From: Streptomyces sp. NBC_01478
GTDB taxonomy: Bacteria > Actinomycetota > Actinomycetes > Streptomycetales > Streptomycetaceae
Direction of reading: 5' to 3'
Assembly (NCBI RefSeq): GCF_036227225.1
Contig: NZ_CP109444.1
Location: 9,839,501 to 9,903,500 of the forward strand
Length of the DNA: 64,000 nucleotides
Both the position numbers and the translations under genes were made by a program. Numbering within the stretch: position 1 is the first letter of the stretch; each line of letters starts with the position of its first letter. Below the pieces are notes generated by a model, which was not told the origin of the DNA, ran no database searches, and saw only the letters and a list, made by a program, of their open reading frames with translations. Below, piece by piece: positions 45,149 to 53,596 of this stretch.

Positions 45149-45838
45149 GGCGCCGAGCCACTGCTGGAGCTCCTCCTTCAACGACCGCTGAAAGGTCGTC
45201 AGCAGGGCCTGCACCACCAGCGGATGCATGTGCGCCGACAGGAACTTCACGTCCTGAGCGTCCCGTTCGGCCACCTCGCCCCGGAAAAGCTCCGACAGTT
45301 CACGCGCCGCGGCACGCGAGTGCGCGACGAGGACCTCCCGCGCGGCGAGGATGGCGTCGTGGGACAGCGGTACGTCGAGGAGCCGCACGCCGAGCCGCAA
45401 CAGGCCCAGGTCGACCCGGAACGCGCCCTCCTCGGGCCGGATCACGTTCATGGCGGTGAGCCGCTCGATGTCGTCCGCGTCCAGCGCCCGCCCCGCCCGG
45501 CGCCCCAACTCCTCCTGGGTCAGGGTCTCTTCGGTGTCCGGCGCCCAGGACGCCACCACGGCCCGGTGGATGGCCAGGTCGTGGTCGGACAGGTCCGGCG
45601 GCAACTGATCCACATACCGCTCGATCGCCGCCAGCGTCATGCCCTGGTGCTGCAACTCCTCGATGAGCGCGAGCCGGGACAGATGCGTCTGCCCGTAGTG
45701 CCCGACCCGCCGCGCGCCGATCACCGGCGGCGGCAACAATCCCTTGGTGCTGTAGAACCGGACCGTGCGGACCGTGGTACCGGCCCGCGCGGCCAGTTCG
45801 TCGATCGTGAGCGTCGGCTCCTCGGTGTCGGTCGTCAT
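45125..45838 (-). CDS. MerR-family transcriptional regulator
   Basis: This 237-residue protein has a MerR-type N-terminal winged helix (TIDELAARAGTTVRTVRFYS, then KGLLPPPVIGARRVGHYGQT) and a coiled-coil-like helix. A long C-terminal domain without metal-binding cysteines follows, suggesting a small-molecule or unknown effector. It is convergent with, and overlaps, the SDR gene, which is unusual for its regulator. ATG 45838 is clear. Confidence 0.87.
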   Translation of the reverse strand: MTTDTEEPTLTIDELAARAGTTVRTVRFYSTKGLLPPPVIGARRVGHYGQTHLSRLALIEELQHQGMTLAAIERYVDQLPPDLSDHDLAIHRAVVASWAPDTEETLTQEELGRRAGRALDADDIERLTAMNVIRPEEGAFRVDLGLLRLGVRLLDVPLSHDAILAAREVLVAHSRAAARELSELFRGEVAERDAQDVKFLSAHMHPLVVQALLTTFQRSLKEELQQWLGASQVGRSS

Positions 45839-45918
45839 GCGCAGCAGTATCGCTGTCTCACCGGTGCTGTGAAACCACCGGAAGGCCGTTGTCAGTGGTG
45901 GCGCCTATGGTGGGCGAC

Positions 45919-46398
45919 ATGGGGGAGATCAACTATGTCCGGGGTGACGCGACCGTTCCGTCGGTCAAGGGCGTCAAGGTGATCGCGCATGTCTGCAACG
46001 ACATCGGGGGCTGGGGAAAGGGCTTCGTGCTGGCCGTGTCGCGCCGCTGGCCGGAGCCGGAGAAGGAGTACCGCGCGTGGCATCGCGACCGCGCGGCCAA
46101 CGACTTCGGGCTGGGAGCCGTCCAGTTCGTGCGGGTCGAGCGCCATGTGTGGGTGGCCAACATGATCGGCCAGCGCGGGACACGCACCGGCAGCAAGGGC
46201 GTGCCCGTGCGCTACGAGGCGATCGACACGGCGCTGGGCCTGCTGGCCGAGCGTGCGGCGGAGCTCGGCGCGTTCGTGCACATGCCCCGCATCGGGTGCG
46301 GCCTCGCGGGCGGCACGTGGTCACGCGTCGAACCACTGGTCACCGAGCGGCTGGTGGGGCGGGGGATCGCGGTGACGGTGTACGACCACGGGGACTGA
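45919..46398 (+). CDS. Macrodomain protein (ADP-ribose-binding, phosphatase-like)
   Basis: This 159-residue macrodomain starts INYVRGDATVPSVKGVKVIA and has AHVCNDIGGWGKGFVLAVSR and HMPRIGCGLAGGTWSRVEPL, the two phosphate-binding loops of the Poa1/YmdB-like branch. Such proteins remove ADP-ribose or ADP-ribose-1''-phosphate from proteins or nucleic-acid metabolites. ATG 45919 gives the conserved start; TTG 45889 and ATG 45907 are in-frame alternatives. It is divergent from merR. Confidence 0.85.
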   Translation: MGEINYVRGDATVPSVKGVKVIAHVCNDIGGWGKGFVLAVSRRWPEPEKEYRAWHRDRAANDFGLGAVQFVRVERHVWVANMIGQRGTRTGSKGVPVRYEAIDTALGLLAERAAELGAFVHMPRIGCGLAGGTWSRVEPLVTERLVGRGIAVTVYDHGD

Positions 46399-46510
46399 GC
46401 CGCCTGGACCCAACTCGCCTCAGGGTGAAAGGAGTTGCAGGAAATTGCGCAACGGCTTGCGGTGCTCCCCGGTGCCTGCTTGACTCGCTGCTCGCATCCA
46501 AGGGAGAGCC

Positions 46511-47524
46511 ATGAGCCGCGACCAGGTCAAAGACATCGACGTCCTCGTCCTCGGCGGCGCCGGCGTCGACACCATCGTCCACGTCCCCGGACTACCGCTC
46601 CCGTACGCCGACAGCTACATGATCGACCCCGGCATCCGCACCCGCGCCGGCCAGACCGGCGACTTCGTGGCCCTCGGTCTGAGCGCGCTGGGCCTGCGCA
46701 CCCACCACCTCGACATGCTCGGTGCCGACCCCGAGGGCGACCTGGTCCGCGCGCTGCACCGCGACCGCGGCATCCCGCTCACCGAAGTCCCGCAGCCCGC
46801 CGGCACCAAGCGTGCGGTCAACCTCGTGGGCCCCGACGGCCGGCGCCTCTCCCTGTACGACGCGACCCGCGCCCACCCCGACGACCGCCTGCCGGAGCCC
46901 ACGGTCCGCGCCCTCGCCGAGGCGAGCCGTCACGTCCATGTCTCCATCACCCAGCCCTGCGCCCACGCCCTGCCCGTGGTGCGCGAGGCCGGCGCGACCA
47001 TCTCGACGGACCTGCACAACTGGGACGGCGAGAACCCGTACCAGGCGGAGTTCGCCCACGCGGCGGACCTCGTCTTCCTGTCCACCACCGCACTGACCGA
47101 CACTCCCGAACGCACGATGCGCGCGATCGCCGAGCGGGGCCGGGCCGAACTGGTCGTCGCCACCGCCGGAGCGGAGGGCGCCTACCTGCTGGCCGACGAC
47201 GAACTGACCCACATCCCGACCGTCACGCCCCGCGAACCGGTGATCGACTCGAACGGCGCGGGCGATGCCTTCGCCGCCGCGTTCCTCCTCGGATGGCTGA
47301 GCGGGAAGAGCCCGCAGCAGTGCGCCCGGTACGGCGCGGTCGCCGGCGCCCACGCGTGCACGGTGCCGTCGACGGAGACCGACGCAATCGCCCGGGACGA
47401 ACTCCTCGTACAGATCGCGGAGTTGGAGGCCGCGGCGGCCGGTGTGACCCGCTGGGCCGGGTCCGGCCCGTCCCTCGTGTGTCCGCCCGGTACGGCTACG
47501 CCCCGCTGGACCCGGCGCACCTGA
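46511..47524 (+). CDS. PfkB-family carbohydrate kinase, 3' end probably frameshifted
   Basis: This ribokinase-like protein (337 residues as read) has GGAGVDTIVHVPGLPLPYAD, GQTGDFVALGLSALG and the PfkB signature DSNGAGDAFAAAFLLGWL with the catalytic Asp. It likely phosphorylates a sugar or nucleoside. GGGAGAG precedes ATG 46511 by 5 nt, and TTGCGCAA (46445-46452) may be an operator. Near 47480 the frame changes quality: another frame continues RYGYAPLDPAHLTDTDGIVF to a stop at 47598 with every codon ending in G or C. A TG duplication in GTGTGT would explain it. Confidence 0.85.
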   Translation: MSRDQVKDIDVLVLGGAGVDTIVHVPGLPLPYADSYMIDPGIRTRAGQTGDFVALGLSALGLRTHHLDMLGADPEGDLVRALHRDRGIPLTEVPQPAGTKRAVNLVGPDGRRLSLYDATRAHPDDRLPEPTVRALAEASRHVHVSITQPCAHALPVVREAGATISTDLHNWDGENPYQAEFAHAADLVFLSTTALTDTPERTMRAIAERGRAELVVATAGAEGAYLLADDELTHIPTVTPREPVIDSNGAGDAFAAAFLLGWLSGKSPQQCARYGAVAGAHACTVPSTETDAIARDELLVQIAELEAAAAGVTRWAGSGPSLVCPPGTATPRWTRRT

Positions 47525-47624
47525 CCGACACCGACGGGATCGTGTTCGTCAAGGACACCGGGCCGGGCCGGGCGCCCTCGACGCCCGGCAACGGCTGACC
47601 GGACGCCGGTCGTCTTCCGGGACC

Positions 47625-47668
47625 GGGGCGGGCGGCCCAGGGAAACCGAGCCCCGGGTCGCCCGCCCC
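47625..47668. terminator. Intrinsic terminator between convergent pfkB-type and M1 peptidase genes
   Basis: GGGGCGGGCG (47625-47634) pairs with CGCCCGCCCC (47659-47668), and the inner arms GCCCAGGG and CCCCGGGT partly pair. It is placed to stop transcription from both sides. Confidence 0.75.
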
Positions 47669-47680
47669 CTCACTCAATCG

Positions 47681-49174
47681 TCAGCCCCCGTGCACGTCAT
47701 TCGTCGCCGCGATCTTCTTCCACGACTTCGGCTGCACCGGCGCCGCGGACGTCTTCGCGATGGCCGCACTCCGCGCCGCCGGCGCCGCCGGCTTCGTCGG
47801 CTGGAACAGCCAGGTGTCGAAGAGCGCGGACAGCGACGTCCCGGACACCTGCTCGGCGTACTTCTGGAAGTCCGCGACGGACGCGTTGCCGTACGCGTGC
47901 TCCTTCGGCCAGCCCTTCAGAACGGCGAAGAACGCGTCGTCGCCGATCTCGTTGCGCAGCGCCTGGATGGCCAGCGCGCCCCGGTCGTAGACGGGGAGTT
48001 CGAACTGGTTGTCCGGGCCCGGGTCGCCCGGCGCGATCGTCCAGAAGGCGTCGTCCGCCGGGTGCGAGGCGTAGACGTAGTCGGCGAGTTGCTGCGCGGT
48101 GCCCTCGCCCTCGTGCTCGGACCACAGCCACTGCGCGTACCGCGCGAAGCCCTCGTTGATCCAGATGTCCTTCCAGCCCTTCAGCGACACGTCGTCGCCG
48201 TACCACTGGTGGGCCAACTCATGCACCACGACAGAGGTGTTGGCGCCGTTCGCGAACTGCCTCGGGCTGTAGTAGACGCGGGTCTGGGTCTCCAGCGCGT
48301 ACCCGGTGGTCGTGTTGGGCACGTAGCCGCCCGCCGTACTGAACGGATATGTGCCGAAGTAGCCGCTCAGCCAGTCGACGATCTCCCCGGTGCGCTCCAC
48401 ACTCGAGCGCGCGGACCCGTCGTTGTCGCCGAGGTCCTTGCTGTAGGCGTTGATGACGGGGACTCCGCCGTCCGAGGTGCTGGTCGTGATGTCGAACTTC
48501 CCGAGGGCGAGCGTGGCCAGGTAGGTGGCCTGCGGCTTGTTCTGGCGCCAGTTGTAGCGGGTCCAGCCGAGCTGTGAACTCGTCGACTGGAGCGTGCCGT
48601 TGGAGATCGCCTGGGTGCCGTTCGGTACGGCCACCGAGACGTCGTAGGTCGCCTTGTCGCTGGGGTGGTCGTTGCTCGGGAACCACCACCACGCCGACTC
48701 GGGTTCGTCGGCCGCGACCGCGCCGTCCGGGGTGCGGTGCCAGGTGGTGAACCCGTACGCGCTCTTCGTGGACGGCACCCCGCTGTAGCGGACCACGACG
48801 GTGATCGGTGTGCCGCTGGGCAGCGGGGTCTTCGGGGTGATCTCCAGTTCGTGCTGACCGGAGGTCGCGAACGTCGCCACGGCGCCGTTGACCCGCACCT
48901 CGCTCACATCGAGGAGGAAGTCCAGGTCGAACCGCGACAGGTCCTGCGTGGTCCTGGCGAGGATCGTCGCCGTGCCCGCCAACTCGTCGGTGGTGGGCTG
49001 GTATTGAAGCCTGAGGTCGTAGTGCGAGACGTCGTATCCGCCGTTGCCGTAGGCCGGGTAGTAGGGGTCGCCGATGCCCGGAGCGCCGGGGGAGTAGCTT
49101 GCCGCCGATGCCGGGATCGCCAGCATGAGGGAGGCCGCCGCGAGGGCGCCCGGCGCGATGATTCTGCGGTGCAC
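47681..49174 (-). CDS. Secreted M1-family zinc aminopeptidase
   Basis: The 497-residue product begins with a signal peptide (IIAPGALAAASLMLAIPASA). The peptidase has GYALETQTR in place of the GAMEN exopeptidase motif and the zinc site VVHELAHQWYGDD followed 18 residues later by NEGFA (HExxH-18-E). It is secreted and shorter than typical intracellular PepN. GTG 49174 follows GGAG and gives a proper signal peptide; upstream in-frame starts run through the repeat leader and are unlikely. Confidence 0.88.
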   Translation of the reverse strand: MHRRIIAPGALAAASLMLAIPASAASYSPGAPGIGDPYYPAYGNGGYDVSHYDLRLQYQPTTDELAGTATILARTTQDLSRFDLDFLLDVSEVRVNGAVATFATSGQHELEITPKTPLPSGTPITVVVRYSGVPSTKSAYGFTTWHRTPDGAVAADEPESAWWWFPSNDHPSDKATYDVSVAVPNGTQAISNGTLQSTSSQLGWTRYNWRQNKPQATYLATLALGKFDITTSTSDGGVPVINAYSKDLGDNDGSARSSVERTGEIVDWLSGYFGTYPFSTAGGYVPNTTTGYALETQTRVYYSPRQFANGANTSVVVHELAHQWYGDDVSLKGWKDIWINEGFARYAQWLWSEHEGEGTAQQLADYVYASHPADDAFWTIAPGDPGPDNQFELPVYDRGALAIQALRNEIGDDAFFAVLKGWPKEHAYGNASVADFQKYAEQVSGTSLSALFDTWLFQPTKPAAPAARSAAIAKTSAAPVQPKSWKKIAATNDVHGG

Positions 49175-49206
49175 GAGAACTCCAAGTCGTAGGGCTCCGC
49201 GAAAAG

Positions 49207-49287
49207 CCGAAGAGCCATGGGGGTCCACGAAAGTCGAAGAGCCGTAGGGGGTCGAAGCGGGGCAGGGGTCGAAGAGCCGTAGGGGTC
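49207..49287. repeat. Three direct repeats in the M1 peptidase leader
   Basis: CCGAAGAGCCATGGGGGTC (49207-49225), TCGAAGAGCCGTAGGGGGTC (49234-49253) and TCGAAGAGCCGTAGGGGTC (49269-49287) lie 33-113 bp upstream of the GTG. They are 27 and 35 bp apart, not on one face of the helix. They could be regulator sites or just expanded sequence. Confidence 0.6.
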
Positions 49288-49416
49288 GGTCCGCCAAGTC
49301 TGTTCACAGGCTATTCAGTCCCTGTGGCACCGCACCTGTCCACGGTCCCTCCTGTCACACGATCGCCATTCGGCCGTCATGGCCCCGAGTGCCTCTTTCA
49401 GCACGGGAGTTGACCG

Positions 49417-51381
49417 ATGTACCGTCCGCGCATGCCGAAACGCACGCGCTTCACGATCTGGAGATCGCTCGCGACGGCGGCGACCGCCGCCCTCCTGGCC
49501 GCCTTCCTCACCCCGGCAGCGGCCCAGAGCGCTCCGCTGGAAAGCCAACCGGTCTACTCGTACGCGAACGCCATCCGCGAGGCCGTCTGGGTGGACACCG
49601 GTCTCGACGGCGACGGCGACGGAAAGACCGACCGGGTCGCCGTCGACATCGTCCGCCCCGGCGAACCCGCCCGACAGGGCCGCAAAGTCCCCGTCATCAT
49701 GGATGCCAGCCCCTACTACTCCTGCTGCGGACGCGGCAACGAGAGTCAACTCAAGACCTACGACGCGAGCGGCAACGTTGTCCAGATGCCGCTCTTCTAC
49801 GACAACTACTTCGTGCCCCGCGGCTACGCCTTCGTCGGCGTCGACCTCGCCGGCACCAACCGCTCCGACGGCTGCGTCGACGTCGGCGGCCGCTCCGACA
49901 TCCAGTCCGCGAAGGCCGTCGTCGACTGGCTCAACGGACGCGCCAAGGCGTACACGACACGCACCGGAACCGTTGGTGCGAAGGCGAGTTGGACCAACGG
50001 CAAGACCGGAATGATCGGCAAGAGCTGGGACGGCACCATCGCCAACGGCGTCGCCGCCACCGGCGTCAAGGGCCTGAAGACGATCGTCCCGATCAGCGCC
50101 ATCTCCTCCTGGTACGACTACTACTTCGCCAAGGGCGCCCCGCTCTACGACTCCGGCCCCGACTGGCTCTCCGGCTACGTCGACAGCCCCGACGCGCAGG
50201 CCAAGTGCGCCGCCGTCCAGCAGAAGATCGTCGACGGGGCTCCGCGCACCGGTGACTGGACGCCGTTCTGGACCGAGCGCGACTACGTGAAGGACGCGAG
50301 CAAGGTCAAGGCCAGCGTGTTCCTCGTGCACGGACTGCAGGACCTCAACGTCCGCACCAAGAACTTCGGCCAGTGGTGGGACGCCCTCGCCAAGAACGGC
50401 GTCGAGCGCAAGATCTGGCTCTCCCAGACCGGCCACGTCGACCCCTTCGACTACCGTCGCGGGGCCTGGGTCGACACTCTGCACCGCTGGTTCGACCACG
50501 AACTCCTCGGCTACGACAACGGAATCGACCGGCAGCCGATGGCCGACGTCGAACGCCACCCGGACCAGTGGGAGACGTCGAAGGTCTGGCCGCCGACCGG
50601 CACCGCGCAGACCACCCTCCACCCGGCGCAGGGCACCCGGGCCGGCGTCGGCACCCTCGGCCTGCACACGGCCACGGGCACCGAGACGTTCACGGACAAC
50701 CCGCAGGAGAGCGAGACCGATTGGGCCGCGGCGATCGACAACTCGACAGCGGACAAGGCCGGTTTCGTCACCGGGCCGCTCACGAAGGACCTGCGCCTGT
50801 CGGGCTCCTCGAAGGTGACCGTCACCGCGACGCCCACCACGTCAACGGCCCATCTGTCGGCGGTCCTTGTCGATGTCGGCCCCGACACCATCCGTGACTA
50901 CGCCGACTCCGCGGAGGGCATCACCACGCTCACCGACCGCACCTGCTGGGGCGAGAGCACGGCGGGCGACAGCGCCTGCTTCCTGTCGACCCGGGCCAAG
51001 ACCAAGGCAGTCGACTACAACGTCCTCAGCCGCGGCTGGGCCGACCTCGGCAACTACGCCTCCGCCACGAAGGGCGTACCGCTCACCCCGGGCAAGGCGT
51101 ACACCATCACTCTCGACCTGGCGGCGACCGACCACGTCGTCCCGGCCGGACACCGCCTCGCCCTGATCGTCGCGGGCACCGACAAGGACCTCATCGACCC
51201 GCCGTCCACCACCCCGACCCTCACCCTGGACCTGTCCCGCACCGCAGCCCGACTCCCGCTCGTCGGCGGAGCGTCGGCGTTCGCGAAGGCCACGGCGGTC
51301 GCCGGTTCCAGGACACCCGCGGCCACGACCCTCGACGGCGTACGGGCCCCGCGCAACGTGCAGCGGGTACCGGGTAGTTGA
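49417..51381 (+). CDS. Secreted Xaa-Pro dipeptidyl-peptidase (S15/CocE family)
   Basis: A 654-residue secreted serine peptidase. The signal peptide covers about residues 15-38 (AALLAAFLTPAAAQS). The alpha/beta-hydrolase domain has the nucleophile in GKSWDGT (about residue 210), VFLVHGLQDLNV as acid region and SQTGHVDPF with His. The C-terminal jelly-roll domain is typical of X-Pro dipeptidyl-peptidases. GGGAG lies 8 nt before ATG 49417; ATG 49432 is possible. It releases X-Pro dipeptides from peptides outside the cell and is divergent from the M1 aminopeptidase. Confidence 0.9.
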   Translation: MYRPRMPKRTRFTIWRSLATAATAALLAAFLTPAAAQSAPLESQPVYSYANAIREAVWVDTGLDGDGDGKTDRVAVDIVRPGEPARQGRKVPVIMDASPYYSCCGRGNESQLKTYDASGNVVQMPLFYDNYFVPRGYAFVGVDLAGTNRSDGCVDVGGRSDIQSAKAVVDWLNGRAKAYTTRTGTVGAKASWTNGKTGMIGKSWDGTIANGVAATGVKGLKTIVPISAISSWYDYYFAKGAPLYDSGPDWLSGYVDSPDAQAKCAAVQQKIVDGAPRTGDWTPFWTERDYVKDASKVKASVFLVHGLQDLNVRTKNFGQWWDALAKNGVERKIWLSQTGHVDPFDYRRGAWVDTLHRWFDHELLGYDNGIDRQPMADVERHPDQWETSKVWPPTGTAQTTLHPAQGTRAGVGTLGLHTATGTETFTDNPQESETDWAAAIDNSTADKAGFVTGPLTKDLRLSGSSKVTVTATPTTSTAHLSAVLVDVGPDTIRDYADSAEGITTLTDRTCWGESTAGDSACFLSTRAKTKAVDYNVLSRGWADLGNYASATKGVPLTPGKAYTITLDLAATDHVVPAGHRLALIVAGTDKDLIDPPSTTPTLTLDLSRTAARLPLVGGASAFAKATAVAGSRTPAATTLDGVRAPRNVQRVPGS

Positions 51382-51397
51382 TCGTCGGCTCACGAAT

Positions 51398-51441
51398 CGA
51401 CGGGGCGCGGCGGAGCGAGTGGGCTCCGCCGCGCCCCGTCG
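51398..51441. terminator. Strong bidirectional terminator
   Basis: A perfect 19-bp stem (51398-51416 with 51423-51441; core GGGGCGCGGCGGAGC) encloses the loop GAGTGG. It lies between the convergent S15 peptidase and D-amino-acid oxidase genes. Confidence 0.9.
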
Positions 51442-51469
51442 GTTGGTCGCGCTGATGCGGGGGGCGTGG

Positions 51470-51735
51470 GTCGGTGGGGTGGGCTTGCGTCGAGCGTCCC
51501 GGTACCCCGCCCTGCGCCGAGCGCCCCTCTCCGTGCCCCGCGCCGAGCGTTCCCCGCGCCCCGCGTCTCGCCCCTGTCCTGCGCGGAGCGTCCCGCCCCC
51601 GCGCCCCGCCCCTGTCCCGCGCCGAGCGTCCCGCTCCGCTACCTCGCCTTGCGCCGAGTGCCCGCCCTTCGCGCCGCGCGTTCCCCCTGCCGCGCGCCCA
51701 GCGCCCCGCCCACCCCGCGTATCCCGTCCCCCGCC
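51470..51735. repeat. Low-complexity GC tract with degenerate GCGCCGAGCG repeats
   Basis: This gene-free stretch between the terminator and the D-amino-acid oxidase gene is made of imperfect units around GCGCCGAGCG with C-rich fill (for example CCCGCGCCGAGCGTCCCGC). About seven copies are spaced irregularly at 25-45 bp. No reading frame has a credible start or family. It resembles in style the tract at 14028-14530, with a different unit. Confidence 0.6.
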
Positions 51736-51738
51736 CCG

Positions 51739-52698
51739 CTACCCCGCCGTCACCCCGGCCAATTCCGCCGCCTCCCGCGCACACCCCCACGCCACGGTGA
51801 TCCCCGCCCCGCCATGGCCGTAGTTGTGCACCAACACCCGCCCGCCCCGCAGTACTTGACGCTCCAGCCGTACCGACGGCCGTGACGGCCGCAGCCCCAC
51901 CCGGTGTTCCAGCACGCGTGCCTCGGCGATCTCCGGGCGGATCGCCGCGCAGCGGGCGACGATCGCCTCGGCCACCTTGGGATCGGGCGTCATCGACCAG
52001 GCGTCCTCCTCGGCCGTACCGCCCAGGATCAGTCCGCCCGGCTGCGGGAAGAAGTACGTGAGCGTGTCCGCCGAGTGGTCCACCGACGTCAGCCAGGTCG
52101 TGATCCCCGGGTTCTCCACGACGACCAACTGGCCGCGCACCGGCCGCAGTGAGCGATCGGGCACGAGGTCCAGCGAGTCCAGTCCGGTGCAGTTGACCAC
52201 GACGGGCGCCGGTACCTCCGTGAGATCCGTCACCGACCGCTCCTCGACGGTCCCGCCCAGCTCCAGGAACCGCCCCCGCAGCCACGGCAGATGGGCCGGC
52301 ATGTCGATCAGCGGCAGCCGTGCCCACAGCCCGCCGCCCGCATACTCCTCGGCCCGCGCCGCCCGCAGCCCCGGCACCCGGGCCGCCCACGGCTCCAGCT
52401 CGTCCAGCCGCGTCTCACCCTGTACGCCCTCGACCATGCGTACGCCGGTCTCCTCGGGGCGCGTCGCCAACTCCTCGTACACGGCGAGCGATTGGAGCGC
52501 CCACTCACCGACGAGCGCGGCCGGCTCGATCCGGTACGGCCACCACAGCGCGCCCGCGACCGCCGAGGTCGTCAGCTCGACGGGCTCGCGCGTCCACACC
52601 CGCACCCGGGCACCGCGCTCCGCCAGCACGACGGCCGTCGTCAACCCGATGACACCGCCGCCGACCACGATCACATCGCCACTCACACCGTTGTCCAT
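51739..52698 (-). CDS. FAD-dependent D-amino-acid oxidase
   Basis: This 319-residue DAAO-family flavoenzyme has the N-terminal FAD motif VIVVGGGVIGLTTAVVLAER (residues 9-28), TTSAVAGALWWPYRIEP, VVNCTGLDSLDLVPD, RPVRGQLVVVENPG and the C-terminal HNYGHGGAGITVAWGCARE. It oxidises D-amino acids, releasing ammonia and peroxide. ATG 52698 is chosen because FAD-binding starts right after it. It is divergent from the frameshifted hypothetical gene. Confidence 0.9.
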   Translation of the reverse strand: MDNGVSGDVIVVGGGVIGLTTAVVLAERGARVRVWTREPVELTTSAVAGALWWPYRIEPAALVGEWALQSLAVYEELATRPEETGVRMVEGVQGETRLDELEPWAARVPGLRAARAEEYAGGGLWARLPLIDMPAHLPWLRGRFLELGGTVEERSVTDLTEVPAPVVVNCTGLDSLDLVPDRSLRPVRGQLVVVENPGITTWLTSVDHSADTLTYFFPQPGGLILGGTAEEDAWSMTPDPKVAEAIVARCAAIRPEIAEARVLEHRVGLRPSRPSVRLERQVLRGGRVLVHNYGHGGAGITVAWGCAREAAELAGVTAG

Positions 52699-52763
52699 GC
52701 GCGGACGGTAGCGGACTGCCCCATACCGTGCGCACCGCGCGGCGCCCTGGGGATACTCACGGC

Positions 52764-53548
52764 ATGTCCGCCGAACACCCGATGTGCGCCGCGTACGCGG
52801 CCTTCGGCCCGGCACCGGAGATCCGTGCCGGTGACGTCCTCGCGGACGGCGGCCACCAGGTCCACCGTGACTTCGTCGACTTGATCGTCGACGGCCGCCC
52901 GCTGCCGTTCCGGCTCACCGACCCGGACGCCGTCTCCCCGCTCGCCTCCGACGTCCCGCCCGCGATCTTCACCACCCAGGTCCGCGGCCTCCTCCTGGAG
53001 ACGGACGCACCGCTGGAGGGCGGACGCCACATCATCTACGGCAGCCCCGAGTGCGAGGACCTGGCCTGCGGTGCCGTCACCGCGGTCGTCCGGCGGGACG
53101 GCGCCGACTACATCTGGCGCGACTTCGCCCGGCAGACCGACGAACACGCCGACCTGGAGCGCAACGGCTACCACGGCCTGGGGCCCTTCCGCTTCGCCGG
53201 CGCCGAGTACCGCGCGGCTACGGCGCCGTGTTCTTCGGCCGGGCCGTCGCCCCGGAGGAACGGGCCGCCGTACAGGCCGCGTTCGGCCGCGCCGGGGTCG
53301 ACGTGGCGCCCGTCGACGGCCTCGCGCCCGTCGTCCCGCTCCTCGTCGCCCAGATCGAACACGCCCTGGACCGTCGCCCGGCCGAACAGCACCGCCTCAC
53401 CCACCTGACCGCGGCCGACGGCGAGGCGCCCGTCGAGGTCGAACCCGGCCCCCACCGCATCCCCCTGGACGCGAAGACGGTGAGGGGCGAGTCCTTCGTG
53501 GTGGCCCGCACCACGGAGAGCGTGCTGGTGGAGCCGATGGCCCGCTGA
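52764..53548 (+). pseudogene. Hypothetical protein gene with a single frameshift
   Basis: From ATG 52764 the frame reads MSAEHPMCAAYAAFGPAPEI through GPFRFAGAEYR at about 53215, where it becomes Ser/Pro/Arg low complexity. The adjacent frame carries on with GYGAVFFGRAVAPEERAAVQ, VDGLAPVVPLLVAQIEHALD and VVARTTESVLVEPMAR to the stop at 53548. One missing C in TACCGCGCGGCTAC (native YRRGYG) explains it. The restored protein would have about 261 residues. No family is recognised. Confidence 0.75.
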
Positions 53549-53596
53549 AAACCGCGGCGCGAGCGGGCAAAGGGACCGATTAGGATCGACGCTCTG

